From positions 1 through 64,000 of the forward strand of contig NC_092794.1 in NCBI RefSeq assembly GCF_918797505.1: a stretch of 64,000 bases of DNA, read 5' to 3'. This DNA is from Bemisia tabaci (taxonomy: Eukaryota; Arthropoda; Insecta; Hemiptera; Aleyrodidae). Position numbers and translations under genes: made by a program. Each line of letters starts with the position of its first letter. Positions within the stretch are counted from its first letter, which is position 1. Of this stretch, positions 20,864 to 31,309 are shown in pieces. The notes beneath the pieces were generated by a model that was not told the origin of the DNA, searched no databases, and saw nothing but the letters and a program-made list of their open reading frames with translations.

Positions 20864-21691
20864 ATGTTCTATTTTTCGATCGTCGACTAATGTCATAACA
20901 TTACTTACTCCCTAAACTCTAATATTGTTAAGAAAATTATAATAATTGAAATCCAAAGGCTAAAAATTGATTTTCCTTAGTACTATGTCTAAAAAGACCA
21001 TTTTTTTGTTAAATAGCATTTACTGATAGTTGACATGTTTCTTTTGAATATTGATTTTACTTTAGTATCTCTAAAAAAACGATACTAATTAGGGAGGCAT
21101 GTTGGAATGCTAGATTCATATTTCCCGCATTTGATGTAAATCGGTGCTGTACACCGGTCACTCAGGTAGTCACCACCTCTCTGTACTTTGCACATTCATT
21201 CATCATCATGTCTGCTGTATGCTTGGTCACTAAACTTTATCCCTATGTGAATCGACGACTCTTTTCATTTAAGTGAAACCATACAAACTTCCAACAATCT
21301 GGCAACCTCTCGAGTGAAATAGAAAAAGGTGGAATTGACTGAAAGTCTGAAGCCTTCGAGCGGCTTTCGATTGAATGCAAACACCGGGAAAGGCAATAAC
21401 GAATTAAGTCGATTGTTTATCTTCTGATATAAACGATGTTTGATTGTTTACGAGTTGTGTTTCTACTTTTAGAGAGAAAAAAGAATCCGATCTAGAAGTT
21501 GACTTATCCCTCCCGAGGGTGCAGCTTGTTTGTTCGAATAACATTCGCGTAGCCTATATTAGACAGAATATATTCTCTCCGAAATAAGAAGGTACCAGGT
21601 ATCTCCAGGATACGAAGAGGCATTTAAATTATGTTTTTTCTACTCGACATTGCGGAAAAAATAGTTACAAAGTGTATTAATCACGACCATC
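20864..21691. other. AT-rich interval without genes
   Basis: No long frame or clear repeat. Ordinary AT-rich sequence as far as can be seen. Confidence 0.3.
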
Positions 21692-22534
21692 TATACTATA
21701 AGCTCCAAGACCTCCTAATTTTGCGAAACTGATAACGCTTAGTTCCAGCGTTAAACCGAGCCGATTTTCATGATTTTTGCGGCTATCGACGGGCAATTGC
21801 CTCTGGATAAGCCAACTCTTTTCAGATTTTCAAAATATGGCCCAGGTTTTTTTATATTACGTGGTAAAGTTGCGAATTCTCCCATTTGAACAATGTTTTA
21901 TACTTTTTGTCATAGTTCGTTTGAGCGTTCTACCGGGCCGATTCCCATGATTTTTACGTAAATCGACAGGTAATAGGCCCTAGATGAGCCCGCTGCAATC
22001 AGATTTTGGAAAAAGGACCCAGGTTTTTAAAATCACGTTATATAAGTGAGTGAGTTTACCGAATGCTCCGGTACTGCTACCGCTATGCGCGGGAGGATGC
22101 GCAATGGTCGAGGAGGTTGCGCAGTAGCTGGGTAGCCTGCGCATCAGCTCTACACTCATCTACACAAGATTCGCACCTGAGACTTCATGTCGAGCGGTGG
22201 CTGAGTCGTCTAAGACGTCAAATGCGTCCGCATTGATCACAATGTGGGTTCGATCCCCGACCTATGAAATCTTAATTATTACCTGACTATCGTTGTTCAT
22301 TGTTTTACTGCAATATTTCATCAAGCAGTCATTCCAAAACGCGTCCTTTTAATTTTAAAGTAATTTTAAGTAAAGTTTAAAATTAAAGTATACCTCATAT
22401 CGTATTTTTTTAGGGGAAAAATAAAACTAACACTGATAGGAGGGTAAAAATAGGGCCGCGAAGCGGCCCATCGATGGCGCGGAGCGCCTTCAGGGGGTTG
22501 GGCCGCGTAGCGGCCAGGGGGCGTAGCCCCCTAG
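21692..22534 (+). mobile_element. non-autonomous Helentron-like element, copy 2
   Basis: Starts TATACTATAAGCTCCAAG and shares the 5' block and its internal duplication of about 177 bp with copy 1 (11947-12724). It ends with hairpins GGGCCGCGAAGCGGCCC, GGCCGCGTAGCGGCC and GGGGGCGTAGCCCCC followed by CTAG and T. Between the two blocks it carries a tRNA-like sequence absent from copy 1. Confidence 0.6.
22189..22266 (+). other. tRNA-like sequence (Leu/Ser type) in Helentron-like element
   Basis: Box A-like GTGGCTGAGTCGTCTAAGAC (from 22197) and a perfect box B GGTTCGATCCC (22247-22257) are spaced as in a class II tRNA with a variable arm. The acceptor and T stems do not pair well, so it is a tRNA-derived module or pseudogene and not a working tRNA. 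It could still supply an internal RNA polymerase III promoter. Confidence 0.55.
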
Positions 22535-22780
22535 TAAGCAACTAGGCTCTTTACGACGGAGACCAGGGAATTGCCTTTTTTGATAGTTACTTGTTTTAAG
22601 AACTTTAAAATTTCAAAAGTTACTTTTGGATCATCAGCGCTTACATCATCAAGAATGGGTGTTAGGTTGGAGGTAATTTTGAAGTTTGGTGTGAGTAGCA
22701 TGGGTTTCTCGGAAAGATAAGCAATATATGATCGATTATAATGGGAAAATGTTGACATAACGGGAAGATACATCAAAATT
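22535..22780. other. short unassigned interval
   Basis: The minus-strand frame 22531-22776 has no recognisable domain. Nothing else seen. Confidence 0.25.
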
Positions 22781-22781
22781 A

Positions 22782-22895
22782 AAAAGTGTGTGCGTGTGTC
22801 TAAGGGATAGGGTGAGGGTGTGTGTGTGTGTGTGAGGGAGGGTGTGTGAGGGTGAGCGAGGGGGCGTGTGTGTGGGAGGGTGTGTGTGTGTGTGT
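22782..22895. repeat. (GT)n-rich low-complexity tract
   Basis: GTGTGTG runs mixed with GAGGGTGTGTGAGG. It borders the left end of the foldback element at 22912. Confidence 0.9.
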
Positions 22896-23180
22896 TTTAC
22901 TTTCTTGATTGCCCTGGTAAAAATGATCACCTTAAAAATATAGGTGACATAACTTCACCTAACTTAGGTGAGGTGATTTTTGGAAAGGTGATGTCACCTA
23001 AAATTATAGGTGATGTCTCCCAAAACTACATCTATGTGATGTCACCCAGTATTGTGGAGCCGTGAAAAAAAACCCTCCAAAATGGGTTATGTACGAGGAT
23101 TATTTCTAAAACTGTGTAAAATGGCACCCACGTGACACTGTTAGGTACTTGCGTTGGAATTTTGATTTGGATTTTTTGCC

Positions 23181-23255
23181 TGCTCCGGGGATGGAACTTG
23201 GGACCTCCCGAACACTGAACGAAGACCTTACCTACTAGGCTATGCCGGCCGCCTG
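23181..23255 (-). other. tRNA-like cassette in E1
   Basis: On the minus strand TAGCCTAGTAGGTAAGG (complement of 23227-23243) resembles box A. GGTCCCAAGTTCCATCC (complement of 23189-23205) occupies the box B position. The cloverleaf is degraded. It sits between the left array and the core, on the strand and at the position equivalent to those in the foldbacks at 33417 and, inverted, 37924. Confidence 0.45.
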
Positions 23256-23880
23256 AAATCAGTGACGAAAAACCTGCATTTAGCTTCGAATTTTACGTGC
23301 ACTGTACAGCCAGGATATCTCGACCAGTTTTCTTTTATTTGTTCGTTTTTTATTTTACTTCATTTCAGTTTATTACTTTACTTCATTTTATTTTTTTACC
23401 TATTTTTTCATTTTTCCTTTGTTTCATTTTATATTCTTTTTTATTTATTTTACTCGACTTTATCATTTAACTCTATTTTATTATTCTCCCTTTTTTATTT
23501 TTGTAGTTTACTTTTTTTTATTTTTTTTATTTTTCACGCTGTGTTATTTTACTTTGTTTTTTTCCTCTATTTTATTTTAGGTATACACTATGTTTTATTT
23601 TCAGACTGCATTTTATTTTTCACTTTATATTAATTTTTCACATTTTTCATTTTCTAACGTCCACTTCTAACGCATATTTTTTTACGACATTTCATGTCTT
23701 TAATCTATTTTATTGTTACTTCATTCTTGTTTTTATTTTACTTAATCTTCTAAAATTCCTTTTTTTACATGTAGTTTTTTATAGTTTTTTCCATTGTATA
23801 AAAATGTTTAGCACAAAGCAAATGTTCTATGATGTACCCATGAAATTATCAAATGTAGGTAGGTAATGTTTAATTTTTCC
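23256..23880. repeat. T-rich core of E1
   Basis: Long TTTTATTTT-type sequence. Its apparent 123-codon frame of F, L, Y and I is compositional. Confidence 0.7.
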
Positions 23881-24086
23881 CTTTTTAATCCTGAAATTCA
23901 AATGCAACCTGTGTGACGTCACCTAGCTTCCAGGTGATGTCACCTAGCTTCCAGGTGATGTCACCTACCTTCCAGGTGATGTCACCTACCTTCCAGGTAA
24001 TATCACCAAGCTTCTAGGTGATGCCACCTATTTGTCAGGTGATGTCGCCCATTTTTCAGGTGATAACACCTATATTTTTACCCACA

Positions 24087-24408
24087 TAGCACAGAATCTT
24101 ATGTCAATACTGATACATATTGTTGGATGTTGACATGATATCACCAACACTAATGCAGTATGATTTAAGATTGTCGGCTAAAAGGTATACCGCGTCAGCA
24201 TTAATATAACACTGATACCTTCAATATATCAAACCACAATATTGAGTCAATGCTGACGAGGGAAAAAAATAAAAAAAAATACAGGAAGAAAAAGAAGCCT
24301 AAGAAAACACGGTGTCAATCAAAGTTATGATGAAAGCCGAGCCGCGCACTGACGCAGTGCATGCGATAACAGCCTTAACAAGCGTGATTTTAACCCACTC
24401 ACCATCAG
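24087..24408. other. interval with short inverted words
   Basis: GTCAATACTGATA, TGTTGACATGATATCA and AGTCAATGCTGACG recur in both orientations, suggesting a small decayed foldback abutting E1. An A-run lies at about 24264-24280. Confidence 0.3.
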
Positions 24409-24484
24409 CTCCCTGTGGCTCAGTGGCAGAGTGCTGGGCTGTCACATCCGCGGTTCGGGTTCAAGTTCACCTGAGGGCGTCCGG
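24409..24484 (+). other. tRNA-like sequence, Asp(GTC)-like
   Basis: TGGCTCAGTGGCAGAGTGC fits box A, CTGTCAC is an anticodon-loop-like heptamer with GTC, and GGGTTCAAGTTCACC occupies the box B position. Stem pairing is incomplete, so this is a tRNA-derived repeat or SINE head rather than a functional tRNA. AACCCACTCA and TGAGTGGTTT flank it in inverted orientation. Confidence 0.5.
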
Positions 24485-24547
24485 GTATTTTACGCTACTA
24501 AACGTCGCAGGACTTCAAGTGAGTGGTTTATAATATTCAATACTTGT

Positions 24548-24838
24548 TGTTACGGAATGTAATTTCCATGGTTACCATCTTTTCTATCTTGTCTCTGTAC
24601 ATTGTATGATCTTGTCTCTGCTTTCCTACAACCCGGTTTACTTGCTGTATTTGATCAACTATCGTTTCAATTACGCCTTATTGTAAAGTAAGATTGTTCT
24701 GTGCCCCTCTATTATTAAATGCTTCTCGCAGTTTGATTTAGGTCTCCAAATTCTCATTTCCTAAGGTTCGTTTCTGTCACTTTTCCATTTTTCTTGTTTT
24801 TTGCCTAACCTCTATTTTCTGTGAGAAAATGCGTAACA
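24548..24838 (+). mobile_element. 291-bp LTR, BEL/Pao-like
   Basis: Starts TGTTACGGAATG and ends ATGCGTAACA, so the termini TGTTAC and GTAACA are inverted. ATTATTAAATGC inside resembles a poly(A) signal region. It is directly followed by a primer-binding-site-like sequence. No second LTR or gag-pol frame is seen, so this is a 5' LTR remnant. Confidence 0.65.
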
Positions 24839-24842
24839 TTTT

Positions 24843-24862
24843 TTGGTGCCGTGACCAGGATA
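24843..24862 (+). other. probable primer binding site
   Basis: TTGGTGCCGTGACCAGGAT lies a few bases after the LTR. A TTGGTGCCG-type site just 3' of the LTR is characteristic of BEL/Pao elements. Only the motif supports the class assignment. Confidence 0.55.
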
Positions 24863-25969
24863 TACACAACGCAGGAAATTTATTTGTAGTATTGATTGCT
24901 GGTGGTCTTTGTTTTGAGGATTTGGCAATATTCAGAAACTTTGAAGGAATCTTATTTCAAATTGTTTCAATCTGATGATTTCAAGGTTTATCATTTTAAT
25001 ATGAAGTTTGTCGACGCAGTTCAGTTGTTACTTTGATATCTGTCAGATAACAGCTGACGCCCTCTGGGTTATACATTTATTGTTAAAATTGGCAACGGTT
25101 CGATTGTTCGATCTTTTTTTAGATAACAGCTGACGGATTCTCATTTTTATTTTCTTTAAAAAGAAAATACTAACATAACCTTATGTTGAAGACTATTATT
25201 TTCCTTACTCCCTTTTGAAAATCATGGAATGTCATTGATGGATTTTTCTTGAATTACTCTTCATTGAATTTACTCTTTCATTTGTGTGATGTTGTATGCC
25301 CTTCTTGTAATGATGAACTCATTTACTAACATGTACCTTTCTCTTCATCTAGACAAGACAATTCGTTATGAATATCGAATGAGTAACGATTCTGCCAGAT
25401 TCTGTAGTTGACTATCGATCAATCGACAGTGACTCTGCCAGAGTATCGGTATGACTACCCACTGATTGGGCGCAGAATCTGCCAGACTCTTGATAGTTCG
25501 CGCGGCTATTTTCAGTACAGTGACTTTGGCCAGAGCTTGACTACTATACAGTAAGTCAGAATATGGCAATGTATCGGTATGACTACCCACTGAGTTAGCA
25601 CAGACCAGAGTGCGAATTTCGATGAGATTTCAATCTTCTGTTTATGGTTGTGCTGCTGACAAGAGTAAGAATTTCGATGGGTTATCGATCTTCTGTTTCA
25701 TGGTTGTGCTGCTATTCAATTTTTGATATGATATATCAATGGTGAGTCTAAAATCAATGGCTCTAAACGAAATGTTTCAAATATTAATTTTACAATCCAT
25801 TTTATTATAGCATTTTACTATAGCTATTATAGCTTATAGCTTTTATTAATTTGATTTCATAGATTGCCTACGCTTTTGGGGTCTAAGAGCTCCATCACCT
25901 AACCTCAAAATTTTCGACAAGTCCATATTCTTCCTATGTAGGTACTCTAGCCTGGGGTCATTGAAAGTA
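24863..25969. other. non-coding interval with small duplications
   Basis: GTATCGGTATGACTACCCAC occurs twice (about 25444 and 25573), and TCGAT..TTCTGTTT..TGGTTGTGCTGCT occurs twice (about 25636 and 25688). CTGCCAGA words recur at about 25393, 25435 and 25480. No gene recognised; the minus frame 25366-25590 reads through these repeats. Confidence 0.35.
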
Positions 25970-26300
25970 CCCAAAGGACTTGGTAAAATCTTTCGGATAT
26001 TTCATGTAACCCAACCGCATCGGAAGTGTCTATGGAGCTGAGTTAAAGATGGAGTAACAACGTTTCTGAAAAAAGGAGTCGGGCAAACCTGTTCCGCAAC
26101 TCTGCTCGCATTCCTGGAATCTTAGTGGACGTTTTCTTAACGTGGACGTTTTTTAGAAGCGGACGTATTCTTAACGCGGACGGTTTTTAAATGCGGACGT
26201 TTTCTAAACACGGACGTTTTCTAAACGTGGACGTTTTCTAAACGCGAACGTTTTTACAACGCGAACGTTTCTTTAAACGCGGACGTATCAGGACGCGGAC
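25970..26300. repeat. unique flank plus CGGACGTTTT minisatellite
   Basis: 25970-26127 matches 54460-54618 (AACCCAACCGCA, GGAAGTGTCT, TTCCTGGAATCTTAGTGG). From 26128 come degenerate units of 17-19 bp of the type GCGGACGTTTTCTAAAC. The array continues after the R1-like insertion at 28119-28200. Confidence 0.85.
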
Positions 26301-26352
26301 GCCGAAGGATCAGAAGGGATCATCAAATAAGAAAAAATTTAGGCCGATTTGT

Positions 26353-27843
26353 ATGCTTAGTTTTCTGGGGAAGGTTTTCGAAAGGATGTTACATCAAAGG
26401 ATCTCTCAAGAAGTTACCCTTTCCGATTCTCAGTTTGGGTTCAGAAAGGGCCTGTCTACAAATGATGCTATAGAAAGAGTAAAGACAAAAATCAAGGAAT
26501 TCCGTTTTATGAATCCAAAAAAGCCTATCGCATTTATCTCCCTTGACATTAAGAATGCGTTCAATTCGATCTCTTGGGCTGACTTGATAAACTCTTTAAA
26601 AGAAAAGGGAGTGTCTAATTATTTGATCAACATTATGCAAAATTATTTAACGGATCGCTATGTTGTCATCGAAGATCTTACCCTGGAAGTTTTTTCAGGT
26701 CTCCCTCAAGGAAGCATACTGGGCCCTCTCTGCTGGAATGTCGCTTATGACAAAGTTGTTGATCTCATCACAGAACCGGCATCACTAAAAACAGCATTTG
26801 CGGACGACCTGGGAGTGATTGTCTCAGGTAATAATACCTGGGACTTGAAGAAAGTCTCAGGAGAAGTCACAAAACAGATTGGCGATGTCCTCAGAGAAAA
26901 AGACCTTACTCTTGAGCCTGTGAAATCCGAGGCCCTCATTTTTGGTAATCTTTATAAGATTTCCTCTGTCTTAGTAGATGATGTCAGGATTAGATCGAGC
27001 GAATTGTTGAAATACTTAGGGGTGTGGCTCTCTAGAGAAAACCTTAGTTTTGACTCTCACATCGAACTGGCTTGTGAAAAAGTGGAAAAAATTATCAGAT
27101 CGCTATCTTGTTTAATGCCTTTGTCAAAGGGGCCTTCTTTTCTTAAGAAAAAGCTAATTTTCACGTCTGTCCTTTCTGCTCTCCTATACGGTCTTCCTGT
27201 ATGGCACCACGACGCCACGAAAATAAGGAATATCAAGCTTATTCAGAAAACTCTTCGCCCTATCAAATTGAGGCTCTGTTCTGCCTACAGGACAGTATCG
27301 GAAAGGTGTTTGGAGGCAATTTCGGGTTTTCCTCCCATTCAACTCACAATGGAGGAGAGGATGAGAAGATATGGGAAACAAGAAAACTTCAGAGATATAA
27401 AGCAAGACATCTTACATCAGTGGTGCGATCTTTGGCTTTCTTCCCCTCCTTCTGAAGATGCCTGGTTTAAAAGGCTGGTTCCCGATTTCGAAGAGTGGAT
27501 CCTTAGAGACAACAGAATGGAAACTGACTTTTTCCTCACCCAACTACTATCAGGTCACGGAAGCTTCAGATACTACCTCTTCCGGTTCAAACTAGTTCAG
27601 AACCCAAACTGTGTTTTTTGCTCTAGAGTAGTGGTAGATGATGCTCAACACACCTTTTTTGAGTGTGATAGGTTTTTAAGAATGAGACTAGAAATTGAGG
27701 CCGATTTGAATGTAGTATTTAATGTAGGAAATTTCCAACAGATAATTATAAAGAACTTGACAAACTGGATTAGAATTAAGAGATACGTTAAAGACATTAT
27801 TAATATTAAGACCTTAGCTTTCAATGCAATGGACTCTTCTTGA
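26353..27843 (+). CDS. R1/LOA-like reverse transcriptase C-terminal fragment
   Basis: The frame is open from about 26302 through 27843, with the first ATG at 26353; the true ORF2 start is missing because of 5' truncation. Reverse transcriptase blocks in order: RPICMLSFLGKVFERML, FGFRKGLSTNDAI, ISLDIKNAFNSI with the motif-A aspartate, GLPQGSILGPLCWN, the catalytic box AFADDLGVIV (about residues 149-158) and YLGVWLSRENLSFDSHI. The C-terminal part ends with a cysteine-histidine motif, CVFCSRVVVDDAQHTFFECD, typical of R1-group ORF2 proteins. The upstream endonuclease and ORF1 are absent, so it cannot move by itself. LOA or Jockey relatives are alternatives. Confidence 0.9.
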   Translation: MLSFLGKVFERMLHQRISQEVTLSDSQFGFRKGLSTNDAIERVKTKIKEFRFMNPKKPIAFISLDIKNAFNSISWADLINSLKEKGVSNYLINIMQNYLTDRYVVIEDLTLEVFSGLPQGSILGPLCWNVAYDKVVDLITEPASLKTAFADDLGVIVSGNNTWDLKKVSGEVTKQIGDVLREKDLTLEPVKSEALIFGNLYKISSVLVDDVRIRSSELLKYLGVWLSRENLSFDSHIELACEKVEKIIRSLSCLMPLSKGPSFLKKKLIFTSVLSALLYGLPVWHHDATKIRNIKLIQKTLRPIKLRLCSAYRTVSERCLEAISGFPPIQLTMEERMRRYGKQENFRDIKQDILHQWCDLWLSSPPSEDAWFKRLVPDFEEWILRDNRMETDFFLTQLLSGHGSFRYYLFRFKLVQNPNCVFCSRVVVDDAQHTFFECDRFLRMRLEIEADLNVVFNVGNFQQIIIKNLTNWIRIKRYVKDIINIKTLAFNAMDSS

Positions 27844-28107
27844 TAGTTTTAATTCTTATTTTCTTTTCCAATGTTAATGTTATTTTTTTACGTTCTTTAA
27901 TCTTACACCGCTCTCTCTCTTATCTTTCCAAACTTTTGGAATTAGAAGTTAGTACTGATGTCATGCTTTATTGCCTTCCCGGTACTTTCTTCTATATTTT
28001 ATTCTTTAATTGTCATCTTACCTTTTATATAAATACTGTTCTCTTTGTAGTAATTAACTCTGTCTTAGTTAGTAAGAAAAATTGACTTAATAAAGAAACA
28101 CTGAAAC
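27844..28107 (+). other. 3' UTR of the R1-like element
   Basis: T- and CT-rich sequence between the stop codon and the poly(A) tail, with AATAAA about 14 bp before the tail. Confidence 0.75.
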
Positions 28108-28200
28108 AAAAAAAAAAAAACGCGGACGTATTTAAAACATGAAAGTTTTTAATCGTGTATGTTTAAATACATGGACGTTCCTAACATGGACGAGAGGTGG

Positions 28201-28802
28201 GTAAAATACATTTTTTTTTATTTTTGAATGGTCAAACTTCATTTTCCAATATCAAACCCTATGATTGAAGTACATCAAATCTAAAAAATACAGTGTCCAA
28301 ACTTAGCGTTTTACAATTCATCTCAAAACGATACTGAAAAGAGATTGGGAACTGTACAAGGTCTGTCCGGAAAATATTGATAATTTATTTTTTTTTTATT
28401 AATTCAGATTTTAATGTAGGTAATGGTCTGGACTTTATCCTCCTGTATATTACAATTACACAACAGAACTTCGATAGCTTTCAATCGGACATTAGAAAGA
28501 ACTGATTAAAATATGCATGTCAAGTGCCATGCTCGCGTTTCCTTTTATTTTTTTCGTAAAATGACTGAGGATGAAGATTCATTAAATTTTGCCTTAAATG
28601 CAGAAAAATAAGTCTTGCATCTACGGATACGACCCTGAGACAAAATCACAGTCCTCAAAATGGATTGCACCCTGGACATCATGAATATATTCCTCGGGGT
28701 ACACTGACCATATAAAAGAAACTGACCAGGAAACTTTACAACGCTTGTGGGACGCTATCAGGTGAATACATCCTGAATAAACACTTCGAAAGCGCTGAAG
28801 GG
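28201..28802. repeat. dispersed repeat shared with the big palindrome
   Basis: Colinear with 55040-55580: AATACAGTGTCC, CAAAACGATACTGAAAAGAG, AGGTCTGTCCGGAAAATAT, ATCCTCCTSTATATTACAAT and GATTGCACCCTGGA. AGGTCTGTCCGGAAAAT resembles a mariner-type terminus, but no transposase is present. The palindrome copy has 43 extra bases after TTCATC and an extra Copia fragment of about 280 bp. Confidence 0.7.
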
Positions 28803-29482
28803 TACCCAACCAGCAACGACTGACGTTTTCCAGGAGAAAAATTTGTTACCTACAGGATGGATTTTGGGGGGAAAACACATGTATTTTCTAAGTATAGCCC
28901 CAGTTTTTCTCTCGTATAACAGTCGGAAAAAAGGAGTTTAACTTGTTTAAAAGTGGGGTTTATGTTTAACCCTACTTTTTCTTCTGAATATTAGAGGAAA
29001 AACGTAAGTTAAACTTCTATCAAACTGGGGGTGATGTTTAACCCTAGTTTTTCTTCCGTAACCAGCAACGACTGACGTTTTCCAGGAGAAAAATTTTAGA
29101 GAAACCGGGGGAAACTGATAGGAAAACATGTGAGAATCACTGGGGAAACTGATGTATTCAAACGGAAGAAAAACTAGGGTTAAACATCACCCCCAGTTTG
29201 ACAGAAGTTTAACGTACGTTTTTCCTCTTTTGTTCAGAAGAAAAACTAGGGTTAAACATCAACCCCAGTTTTAAAGAAGTTAAACTCCTGTTTTCCGACT
29301 GTTATACGAGGGAAAAATTGGGATTAAGCTTAGTAAATACATGTGTTTTCCCCCAAAATCCGTCCTATAACAAAGAGGATACATATCAGTTTCCTCAGTA
29401 ATTCTCCCATGTTTTCCCGTCAGTTTGCCCCCAATTTTGCAGAAGTTTCTCCTGGAAAACGTTAGTCGTCGCTGGTTGGGTA
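28803..29482. mobile_element. 680-bp foldback with CCCAACCAGC ends
   Basis: CCCAACCAGCAACGACTGAC at the left is mirrored by GTTAGTCGTCGCTGGTTGGG at the right, both flanked by TA, a likely 2-bp target duplication. The arms contain GTTTAACCCTAGTTTTTCTT-type repeats, and an internal copy of the end motif (AACCAGCAACGACTGACGTT) lies at 29059. The related sequence at 55880-55900 has the same flanks (GCGCTGAAG, ATTCAAAGGAGACTTA) without the element, which gives an empty site. Confidence 0.85.
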
Positions 29483-30490
29483 GATTCAAAGGAGACTTAT
29501 TGGAGTACTTAAAAAGAAAAACTTCGGTATACCTATCACTAAAACAATTGTATTGTATCCTGAGAAGAATATTTTGAATGGAAATTGAGGGAAAATACCA
29601 TGAGTGGTTCAATCAAAATCCTTGGGATAATCTCAAAACGCACAGTTCTTACTCGGTTTTTGCATTCATCGCGTTAACTCCAGTGGAAAATATCCTGTAT
29701 TTACAATTCTTGCAGAAGGAGAAAATGAAAAAAAGAGTGTTTGCTACATAAAGGGTCCTTTGAAAAATGTTTTGATCAGGATTTACGAGGATAAAGAAAC
29801 ACTCCTTGCCGACGGTCTCATTTTCATGACTTTTAAAAAATCTGGACATTTTGTGTTCGGTTGTAGAACAATCATTCCTCAAATTTATTACCATCGGAAA
29901 GTCGACTTATAATAGTCATGCATTCGTCAACATAAAAAAGGTCCACTTTTCCACGATATTGTAGAATGACCTCCAAAATAGCAGCATACAGCCAGAACGT
30001 CTGTGATTAACTAAAATGAAACCCCAGAATGCAAGAAATCGGTTAAATGATAAAGTTGCTCACTGCCTTAGACTCGAGTCACTGGAAGTACGAAAAGAGC
30101 TAATTATTAGCGGGATACAGCGGCACGGTCTTTCAGAAGAAACAACGCTATTTTCTGCAGTTCTCTAGTATAAATTCTCACTACATATGTTCAACTGTTG
30201 GTTGGAGCAGCAGAAATTCGAGGATTCCAAAATAGATTTAGATTATTATAAGGTAACAATTGAACTGAACCGGATGAAAATCACACCGTTGAAACATGAG
30301 GAACGAACAGTTTCCTGTGTTTAGTCCCTTCGTAAGAAATGCTCGCATACAACATTGCACCCATTTAAATAAAGTGAAAGAAAAGAAAGAATCTTTTTTC
30401 TCCTCTCCGTATATCAATTATTTTTCTTTGAATGTTTTTTTTTTGCATTATTAAAGGTTGATTATACGATAATGTTGCAAGTTTAATGTT
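29483..30490. other. interval without recognisable genes
   Basis: Several short frames, none with a known domain. The sequence just after 29482 (TTCAAAGGAGACTTATT) continues the repeat found at 55888. Otherwise nothing is seen. Confidence 0.3.
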
Positions 30491-31137
30491 TACCATCTCA
30501 ATTTTTTAGATTTTGGGCCATGGTAAAGAATCAAGATCATCGATTAGGTTTCAATTTTCCCCTTTACAGCTGAATATCGGTACAATTTCCTTTTAAAGCT
30601 TTAGTAAAGAATCGAAGTAATCAACTATCGGTATAGGTAATTCCCTTTAAAGCTATAGTAAATAAGTGAATTCATCGACTGGTGACATTTTTCCGTTAAA
30701 GTTATGGGAACTATTCGACTACCTATCGATTTATTTCTATTTTAAAATACAGTAAAGAATCGAAATATTTGACGTTCGATCTATATCTTATTAAAATTAT
30801 GGTAAAGAATCGATCGTTAATGAAACCGTAGCTGACTATCGATCCTTAACCCTACCTTAAATGTCAGATCGAACGCGATTCATCGACCGTAAAGCAATGC
30901 ACCGGAGCTTTTCAATACCGTTCTTCGCAACTTGGAGGGGGGGGGGGGGGGCTCCCGCAAGAAATTTTTTTGAGGCTTCCAGTGGTCTTATTGCATTTAT
31001 ATTTGAAAAAGAGTGGGTGTGTGGATTTTTTACCTTTACCTACATCTGTCGTAAAGTATCGAAGTCATCGACCATCAATATTCTAATATGAAGTTGTGGT
31101 AAGTAATCGAAATCATCGAGTATTGTTACATTCCCAT
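30491..31137. repeat. degenerate ~60-bp tandem repeat
   Basis: Units of the type TAAAGAATCGAAATCATCGA followed by a TTTCC..TTAAAG stretch recur from about 30520 to 31125. The same family appears at 57610-57710 and 58240-58340 in the palindrome. A run of 16 G (about 30936-30951) interrupts it. Confidence 0.6.
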
Positions 31138-31220
31138 TTACGATGGGCCACTAGGCAAGGTGCGAATTTATGCATTCTGATATAAGTTTCTGAACCAGAC
31201 CTTCACAGAGAACACGATTC
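31138..31220. mobile_element. one end of the GGACCACTAG MITE family
   Basis: GGGCCACTAGGCAAGGTGCG, GCATTCTGATATAAGTTTCT and CACAGAGAACACGATTCACG match the left ends of the elements at 40861 and 57712. The right half is absent. Confidence 0.65.
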
Positions 31221-31300
31221 ACGCAATTTACGAGGGGCATTCGTAAAGTAAGTATACATCTTCATTTTCTCCAAAACTAATGAAGATAAATTAAATCGGT
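31221..31300. mobile_element. mariner-type terminal sequence
   Basis: TTTACGAGGGGCATTCGTAA and TTCTCCAAAACTAATGAAG match, inverted, 39797-39857 next to a mariner transposase fragment. Only the terminus is present here. Confidence 0.55.
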
Positions 31301-31309
31301 AAAGATTTT

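Larger units (their letters stand above)
22912..24086. mobile_element. foldback element E1 with AGGTGATGTCACCT arrays and tRNA-like cassette
   Basis: The left end CCCTGGTAAAAATGATCACC and the right end GGTGATAACACCTATATTTT..ACCCA are inverted. Each end carries an array built on the palindrome AGGTGATGTCACCT. The right array (about 23905-24078) has a 21-bp period (GGTGATGTCACCTAGCTTCC); the left array is shorter. Between the arrays are a minus-strand tRNA-like sequence (23181-23255) and a T-rich core. No transposase frame; the 23262-23633 frame comes from the T-rich DNA. Confidence 0.75.
26291..28119 (+). mobile_element. 5'-truncated R1-like non-LTR retrotransposon
   Basis: Begins abruptly inside the reverse transcriptase domain, carries one uninterrupted frame, and ends with AATAAA (28089-28094) and a 12-A tail. 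It sits inside the CGGACGTTTT minisatellite. ACGCGGACG lies on both sides (before 26301 and after the tail), a possible target duplication that the host repeat makes ambiguous. The intact frame and clean tail indicate a recent insertion. Confidence 0.85.

Noticed and set aside
22189..22266. Functional tRNA gene
   Set aside because: Boxes A and B are good, but acceptor and T stems do not pair; the same holds for the modules at 23181, 24409, 34091 and 38633. They are described as tRNA-like.
23262..23633. 123-codon frame of F, L, Y and I resembling a membrane protein
   Set aside because: The DNA is TTTTATTT low-complexity sequence inside a foldback element.
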